NCBI GenBank assembly: GCA_030704615.1
Contig: CM060733.1
Location: 45,510,001 to 45,574,000 of the forward strand
Source: Takakia lepidozioides
Taxonomy: Eukaryota > Streptophyta > Takakiopsida > Takakiales > Takakiaceae
Direction of reading: 5' to 3'
DNA: 64,000 nt
Shown here: in pieces, positions 58,321 to 64,000 of the stretch
Position numbering within the stretch: position 1 is the first letter of the stretch
Layout: each line of letters opens with the position of its first letter
Program-made: the position numbers and the translations under genes
The notes under the pieces: generated by a model
What the model was told of the DNA's origin: nothing
What the model saw: the letters and a program-made list of their open reading frames with translations, nothing else
Database searches by the model: none

Positions 58321-58400
58321 CGTGAGCCCAGCCCCGTGAGCCTAGGAGCTGAGCTCACGTTGAAGCTGCAAAGCGTGAGCTGAGCTCACGCTTCAGGGAA
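58320..58400. repeat. Subterminal CGTGAGC repeats of family 2
   Basis: GCGTGAGCCCAGCCCCGTGAGCC and TGAGCTCACG units form a cluster like the CATGAGC cluster of family 1 but with a changed second base. It probably marks the left end of the diverged element. Confidence 0.55.
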
Positions 58401-58725
58401 GCGTGAGTGGCACAAATTTGCTGGAGAAGCAGGTCCTATAGGCGAGGATTGCAGGAAGAGGGCCTATTACCGTGGACAAAACAAAGGGGGCCACCATGCA
58501 CCATGTCTGCAATGCCTGCACAAAAAGAGGAATATGAAAATATGGCAGATTTGAGCTCAGAATGATTGACACACTTTATTTCAATTCACAGATAGACGCT
58601 TACAATGAATGGCATGTGCATTTGCCCTGGTTCCGTGAACGAAATGAATGTGTTTGTCATAAATGCAAAGTCTTCACACGGTAACCTGGAAACCAGCATG
58701 GGAAGCGGGCATGGCTCGTATGTGT
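58401..58725. other. 3' flank of family 2 transposase
   Basis: No gene is seen. By position it is the 3' untranslated part of the minus-strand transposase. Confidence 0.3.
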
Positions 58726-60000
58726 TTAAAGAGAATTTGGCGGAGCCCCACGTGAGGTGTCCCGCTGCAGAAGGGTGATGACTTTTCCGTAGCCTAGTGT
58801 GGCTTGGTGAATGAATTGGTCTCTCTTACCGTCGCAACACATAATTATGTAATATTGATGCTTGCAGGGGACCCACTTCCTTCTCATGCCGAGAGCGCCC
58901 TCATGCATCGTTACAAAATCCGGACAAGTGCATTTAGGGAAATTCCCCACGGTAACCTGATATTCTTTGCCATGAAGAATTGAGCCAATAGACAGCACTG
59001 TGTAAATCCGTCCATATCCCGGGGCAGGGACTTTGGTGATACGAGTCACCCGAGCCTGCAAAATTCTAGCCAATTCCATCTTGCATTCGTGATCTGCACC
59101 CGATCTGCACCCGATTCATGATCAACCGATTAGCGCTGTTTCTCAGCCGAGGGCAAGAAATATTCTCGAACTTGCAATGCCCAACGCAAATCGACCTTCG
59201 AAATTTCAATCCAATGTCGTTGTGGATGTTCGATGTTTTTGTCCTGCACCAAGGGTGTCCGTCATGTTTCTTGTCCATGCCCTGCAGAAGCCCAACCAGT
59301 CCATTGGAAGACGTGGGAGGGTTGAGCTCAAACAAGATGTCCCCATCAAACTCTGCTGGCACGTATTGAACCCGCTGCACACGAAGGGACTCCCAATCAA
59401 CAAAACGCAGCTCGTTATTGCATCTAGGCACCCCTGCGAGGGCTTTCAATTTCGGAATGACACTCGTTATCTCCTGCAATTCGTCATCATCCAAGATGGG
59501 AGTCTGCACTGGTGGAGGAATCTCATAAACATCCTTTGAGGACGAGTCTGAAAGAGTCACGAATGTAGTGGATGTGCTCACCTCTTGTTTCACATGAACT
59601 GTGCCCTTCTGCTGCACAACTGATGTTGTAGTGCCAGGGGTAACTACTGATCCTGCTGATTGTCTTCTCTCTTTTCCAAGGACACGGTATGTGCCTGGAA
59701 GGATTCTCCACTTCCTTCCACACTCGCCAACCAATGGTTTCTCCAAGTGCCCAGAATCCAAATTCCCATCCTCGTCATACACCTCTTTTTGAAATAGCAG
59801 CGAACCCAATTCCAGCGGGAACACTGTAACCAGCTCATCCTCATGAACAACTGCAAACCCATCGTCGTCTGTAGTGGTAGTCAGTGGAAGACTACCTGCA
59901 TTGGAATGAAATCGAGCGAGTCTATCTCGCTCCCTCGACATGTTTTCCTCCACTGACCGAAAGTTGCGATTCACAACGGAATCCCCGAACTGATAGCCCA
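58726..60000 (-). pseudogene. Family 2 MULE-like transposase, catalytic core deleted
   Basis: The N-terminal part (to about 59110) aligns with family 1: MGYQFGDSVVNRNF start near 60000, then RVQYVPAEFDGDILFELNPP, GLLQGMDKKHDGHPWCRTKT and RRSICVGHCKFENISCPRL. It then passes directly to the end of the protein: IYTVLSIGSILHGKEYQVTV and the SWIM finger CTCPDF...PCKHQYY (58726-59079). The whole MULE core between the two is missing and the two parts are in different frames. It could not catalyse transposition, though the remnant keeps both putative DNA-binding parts. The exact start codon is uncertain because the frame extends upstream to 60385. Confidence 0.7.
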
Positions 60001-60815
60001 TAATTCTCGAAAGGGGATCCACCACAAACAAACTGAGGTCAATAAGGTTAGCACTAACCCAAAGACTGTGGGCGATGCATGCAAAGGATGTAGGAATGAC
60101 ATGCACCAAACTTCGCAGACAACCACACTGAGAGACACCAACCAGAAAAACTGTTTTCAAAGACAAGAAGCCACAAGAAGCCGTGCTGTATTTGGATGAA
60201 AAACAAACCCTGAACATGACATGAAACCATCCATTATGGAAAGACGACAACAACCCTGGAGAGCAATAAACAAGAAGACCCCGAATGTAATGAGGTTGTG
60301 CTGTGCCAGAAGAGCACAGCACAAACACTGACACTCCGGGAGACACCTCGCACGAATGTGTGCAACACATGACCATTGCCGACAAAACCCTTTATACCGA
60401 ATGACCCCATTGCGACGGTGACGGAAAAATACAAACCAAAGAGTAGGCAGTAGAACACATGTGGATGCATATGTGAAGCATAACAATTATTGCGAATCTG
60501 CAAGTACTGCACGAAATTGAACTAGCATTAGATTTATACGACATTTCCAAATTTGAAAGAATGCAAGAAGGCTGCCATATATTGGCAGGCGGCGAAGTAC
60601 ATCTGACATATATCACAAGTACATGTAACGGATGTACATTTTTTCTAGCACTTTATTTCTTGGACAATACAAAGACGCCGAAATGGATGAATTCCGTTCG
60701 CCCACAATAATAACACCCGCATCCAAATACGGTTAACAATGTCCAATTTTTATTCTGGTTACATACCATAGCAACCCTTGTTGCAAACGTCAAACTGGAG
60801 AGCTCTAGAGGCAGC

Positions 60816-61211
60816 GTGGGGAGCCCTTGTTTCCAGCGGAGGAGGAAGAGAAGGAAGTCATTATACTTCATGAGCACTAGGAACATGAATAGAGCCAGAT
60901 ATAGAATGAGGATGGAAATAGTAGACGAAGAGGAAAAGGGCAAAGAAGATGACAAAGAGGAAAGTCTGACGATGGAAGAGCAGGAATCTGGAGAAGAACA
61001 GCAGCCCGCCATACTTCCAAGAACAGGTGAGGAGGAGACTGCATCCGAGGGAGAGACACACGCCGAAGATGATGTTGATGTTGGCCTCACGAAGAACCAG
61101 ATAGTGGAAAAGAGGATGGGGGAGATGCTCCAGAACATGCTCAACGTAGAGAGCAGTCCGAAGCGCAAAGGGTCCCCGGCGATTGGGGAGTCTTCTGGAG
61201 CAGTTAAATAA
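60816..61211 (+). CDS. Small acidic ORF, family 2, possible gene B N-terminal exon
   Basis: This is an open frame of 131 codons with a basic start (QRRRKRRKSLYF), a long Glu/Asp-rich middle (EEEKGKEDDKEE, EESGEEQQP-like) and an end GESSGAVK. The charge pattern resembles the N-terminal exons of family 1 gene B (EGSQESEEPQEESEE), and its position between transposase and ParB-like exon fits. Unlike family 1, the palindrome array lies after it, so it may be a separate small gene, or the array may lie in an intron. Confidence 0.45.
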   Translation: MGSPCFQRRRKRRKSLYFMSTRNMNRARYRMRMEIVDEEEKGKEDDKEESLTMEEQESGEEQQPAILPRTGEEETASEGETHAEDDVDVGLTKNQIVEKRMGEMLQNMLNVESSPKRKGSPAIGESSGAVK

Positions 61212-61334
61212 AAGGTACAATGTTTGAGACCCACCTTTGTGCTTCATTGCTGATGTGAACCCCAGTTGTGCTTGTATTTTGATATGAAAATAACCTACAC
61301 ACGGCATCTCTGGCAGGTTGAATCCACCCCAAAC

Positions 61335-63590
61335 TGGAAGCTGAAACAGTGTGCGGCAACGCACACTGTTTGAGCCCCCCATTTTGCTTGTTTTTTGATG
61401 TGCAAAATGGCCACATAGGGCCACTATGGCACGTTCAATCCACCCCGAATTGGAAGCTCAAACAGTGTGCGGCAACACACATTGTTTGAGCCCCCCTTAT
61501 GCCTTGTTTTTTGGTTTGGAAATGGTGCACACACGGGCCTCTCTGTCCGGTTCAATCCATCCCTATTACGAAGCTCAAACAGTGTGCACCAACGCACACT
61601 GATCGAGCCCCCCTTCTCATTGTTTTTTCCAAAATAAAATCGTCTAGACAGGGTATCTCTATGAGGTTCAATCAACAATTTCATGGCAGCTCCAACAGTG
61701 TGCGTAAATGTACACTGTTTGAGCCCACCTTGTCATTGTTTTTTTCATTTGGAAATCGGCCTCATAGGGCATATCTTTCAGGTTCAATGCACACTTACCT
61801 GGCAGCTCCAGCAGTGTGCGTCAACGCACACTGTTTGAGCCCACCTTATCATTGTTTTTTTCATTTGGAAATCGGCCTCATAGGGCATCTCTTTGAGCTT
61901 CAATGCACACTTACCTGGCAGCTCCAGCAGTGTGCGTCAACGCACACTGTTTGAGCCCACCTTGTCATTGTTTTTTTTCATGTGAAAATCGGCCACATAG
62001 GGCATGTATTTGAGGTTCAATGCAGATTTACCTGGGAGCTCAAACAGTGTGCGTCAACGCACACTGTTCCAGCCCACCATGTCATTGTTTTTTTTATTTG
62101 AAAATTGGTCACATAGGGCATCTCTTTGAGCTTCAATGCACACTTACGTGGCAGCTCAAACAGTGTGCGTCAACGCACACTGTTTGAGCCCAACTTGTCA
62201 TTGTTTTTTTCATGTGAAAATCGGTCACATATGACATGTATTTGAGGTTCAATGCAGACTTACCTGGCAGCTCAAACAGTGTGCGTCAACGCACACTGTT
62301 CCAGCCCACCATGTCATTGTTTTTTTTTTTTTTTTGAAAATCGTCCACATAGGGCATATCTTTGAGCTTCAATGCACATTTACGTGGCAGCTCCAGCAGT
62401 GTGAGTCAACGCACACTGTTTGAGCCCACCATGTCATTGTTTTTTTAATCTGAAAATCGGCCACGTAGGGCATATCTTTGAGCTTCAATGCACACTTACC
62501 TGGCAGCTCCAGAAGTGTGCGTCAACGCACACTGTTTGAGCCCACCATGTCATTGTTTTTTTATTCTGAAAATCGGCCACATAGGGCATCTCTTTGAGCT
62601 TCAATGCACACTTAAGTGGCAGCTCAAACAGTGTGCGTCAACGCACACTGTTTGAGCCCAACTTGTCATTGTTTTTTTCATGTGAAAATCAGCCACGTAG
62701 GGCATGTATTTGAGGTTCAATGCAGACTTACCTAGCAGCTCAAACAGTGCGCGTCAATGCACACTATTCCAGCCCACCATGTCATTGTTTTTTTTATCTG
62801 AAAATCGGCCACATAGGGCATCTCTTTGAGCTTCAATGCACACTTACCTGGCAGCTGGCATTTTAGAATCGACCACAAAGGTCATCCTTGTCACGTTCAA
62901 TTCACACTTACCTGGCAGCCGAAACAGTGTGCATCAACGCACATGGTTTGAGCCCCCTGATTTGCTTGTTTATGGATATGGAAATTGTGCACCTACGGCC
63001 AGTCTGGCAGGTTGATTCGACTCCAAAATGGAAGCTCAAACAGTGTGCGCCGACGCACACTGTTTGAGCCCCCTTCACTGCCTTTTCTTTTATTTCAAAT
63101 TGGCCACTCATGGCCATTATGCCATATTAAAATCACACCTTATTGCAAGGTCAAACAGTGTGCGGCAACGCACACTGTTTGAGCTTCCTTATGTGATTGC
63201 TTTTGATGTGAAAATCGGTCTCATGGGGCCACTCTGGCAGGTTGAATCCAACCCTTATTGGAAGCTCAAACAGTGTGCGTTGCCGCACACTGTTTTGAGC
63301 CCCTTCTCTGCTTGTTTTTCTATGTGAAATTGGGCCTAACAGGGCCAGTATGCATGCTCAAAACTCCCATAGTTGGAAGCACAAAGAGTGTGCGGCAATG
63401 CACACTGTTTGTGCCCCCTTGTGGCCCCCTCTCTACCTGTTTTTTTTTGTGGAAATGTGCCACATGGGGCCAAATAACATGTTCAAAACACCTGAATTTG
63501 GAAGCTGAAACATTGTGCGGCAACGCACGGTGTTTTCGGCCCCCACAATGCTTGTTTTCTGATGAGAAATTGGGCCACACAGGGCTTGTT
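61335..63590. repeat. Palindrome array, CAGTGTGCG type (family 2)
   Basis: This is a tandem array with a unit of about 116 bp, roughly twenty copies. Each unit has one palindrome: GCTCAAACAGTGTGCG, a 4-6-nt centre (TCAA, GCAA or similar), then CGCACACTGTTTGAGC, giving arms of up to 16 bases. Spacers share TGTCATTGTTTTTTTC, ATCGGCCACATAGGGCAT and CAATGCACACTTACCTGG. The array sits between the minus-strand transposase and the plus-strand ParB-like gene, as in family 1, but the palindrome is unrelated in sequence. Confidence 0.9.
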
Positions 63591-63663
63591 TGCCATGCTC
63601 AAAACACCATCGTTTCATGCCTCTCTCTTATATCAAATTGAATGAACAACCCTGTAGGAGAAG

Positions 63664-64000
63664 ATGCAAAGTGTGGCGGATGAGATCCCTTCGGGGCAGA
63701 GGAAAGAGATCATTGTTGATGTAGACGATGAGTTCTATGAAAGCAAAGCCGCTGAGATGCTGGGGGGTCAGGAGGTTAACTCTCAGCTTGTGGTGCAAAG
63801 TATGCTTGCCCCGGGTGGGAGGTTGAAGATTCCCCTGTGTAGGTTGGTTTCCATGCCCGTCGTTCGTCCACCCCTCGTCAAGGACATCCTGATGCTGGAG
63901 GCCGAGTTTGTTCATGGGTATTTGGATGGATCCGCAGTCTTTTACGTTTCTACAAGGGATTCCAGAGGCAATGAGCTCCTTGTGGATGAGTCAATTGTGG
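63664..64000 (+). CDS. Family 2 gene B, start of ParB-like protein (runs off window)
   Basis: The frame is open from ATG at 63664 to the window edge, 112 codons. RLKIPLCRLVSMPVVRPPLV, EAEFVHGYLDGSAVFYVSTR and DSRGNELLVDE align with the family 1 segment RIPLCRMVSLPIVRQALPG, FREGYRLGSAAFYVSIEN. The DGNHRL motif would lie beyond the window. A good acceptor (CCTGTAG^GAGAAG) directly precedes the ATG, so the exon may be internal. This shows that the ParB-like cargo is not specific to one element copy. Confidence 0.65.
   Translation, partial: MQSVADEIPSGQRKEIIVDVDDEFYESKAAEMLGGQEVNSQLVVQSMLAPGGRLKIPLCRLVSMPVVRPPLVKDILMLEAEFVHGYLDGSAVFYVSTRDSRGNELLVDESIV

Noticed and set aside
1-64000. tRNA, rRNA or organellar genes
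   Set aside because: No cloverleaf-like or rRNA-like segment was noticed; without a scan I cannot exclude one completely.

Overview
The window looks like nuclear DNA of a land plant. It has short GT-AG introns, a TIR-NBS-LRR resistance-type gene, an En/Spm (CACTA) transposase remnant, a LINE, and multi-exon genes with AATAAA signals. I suspect a non-flowering plant from the style of the LRR array, but the sequence does not settle this. Most of the 64 kb is transposable-element DNA.

The main content is a set of large Mutator-like (MULE) elements with an unusual cargo. One side carries a transposase on the minus strand (Cys/His-rich N-terminal region, MULE core, C-terminal SWIM zinc finger). 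Next comes an array of short palindromes spaced roughly 50-120 bp apart. On the plus strand follows a second gene (here gene B) whose product joins a ParB-like domain (DGNHRLLA motif) to a circularly permuted class I methyltransferase-like domain (VLDLICGTG motif). A second palindrome array follows, then a divergent pair of paralogous unknown genes (C1/C2), then subterminal CATGAGC repeats and the terminal inverted repeat.

Layout: 1-9033 is element copy 1 (diverged transposase, GGAAATTCGG-type palindromes, gene B, GGAAATGCGG-type array). 9034-22110 is copy 2 (broken transposase, GGAAATGCGG array, gene B, array). 22110-26203 is two tandem right ends with the C genes. 26204-32200 holds a host or foreign ORF fragment, a deleted LINE and a DUF8039-like CACTA accessory remnant. 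32470-40950 is a degenerate TIR-NBS-LRR gene on the minus strand. 41200-44720 is a LINE. 45300-45570 is a minisatellite. 47900-50515 is a CACTA transposase remnant. 50812-58195 is copy 3, an inverted twin of 9034-16445 whose transposase is open throughout. 58300-64000 is a second, diverged family with the same layout: internally deleted transposase, a different palindrome array, and the start of a ParB-like gene.

Two results stand out. First, copy 3 ends at 58195 next to AAAAAATAT, and the distant right end at 26203 is next to its reverse complement ATATTTTTT. Reversing an inversion between the two 7.4 kb arms gives one ~17 kb element with a perfect 9-bp target-site duplication, and it also joins two fragments of an interrupted open reading frame. 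Second, the palindrome sequence changes with the element family while its placement is kept. That suggests a recognition system in which element-encoded proteins (ParB-like/methyltransferase-like, or transposase) read the element's own palindromes. This resembles in principle the VANC-motif anti-silencing system of VANDAL MULEs, but with different proteins.
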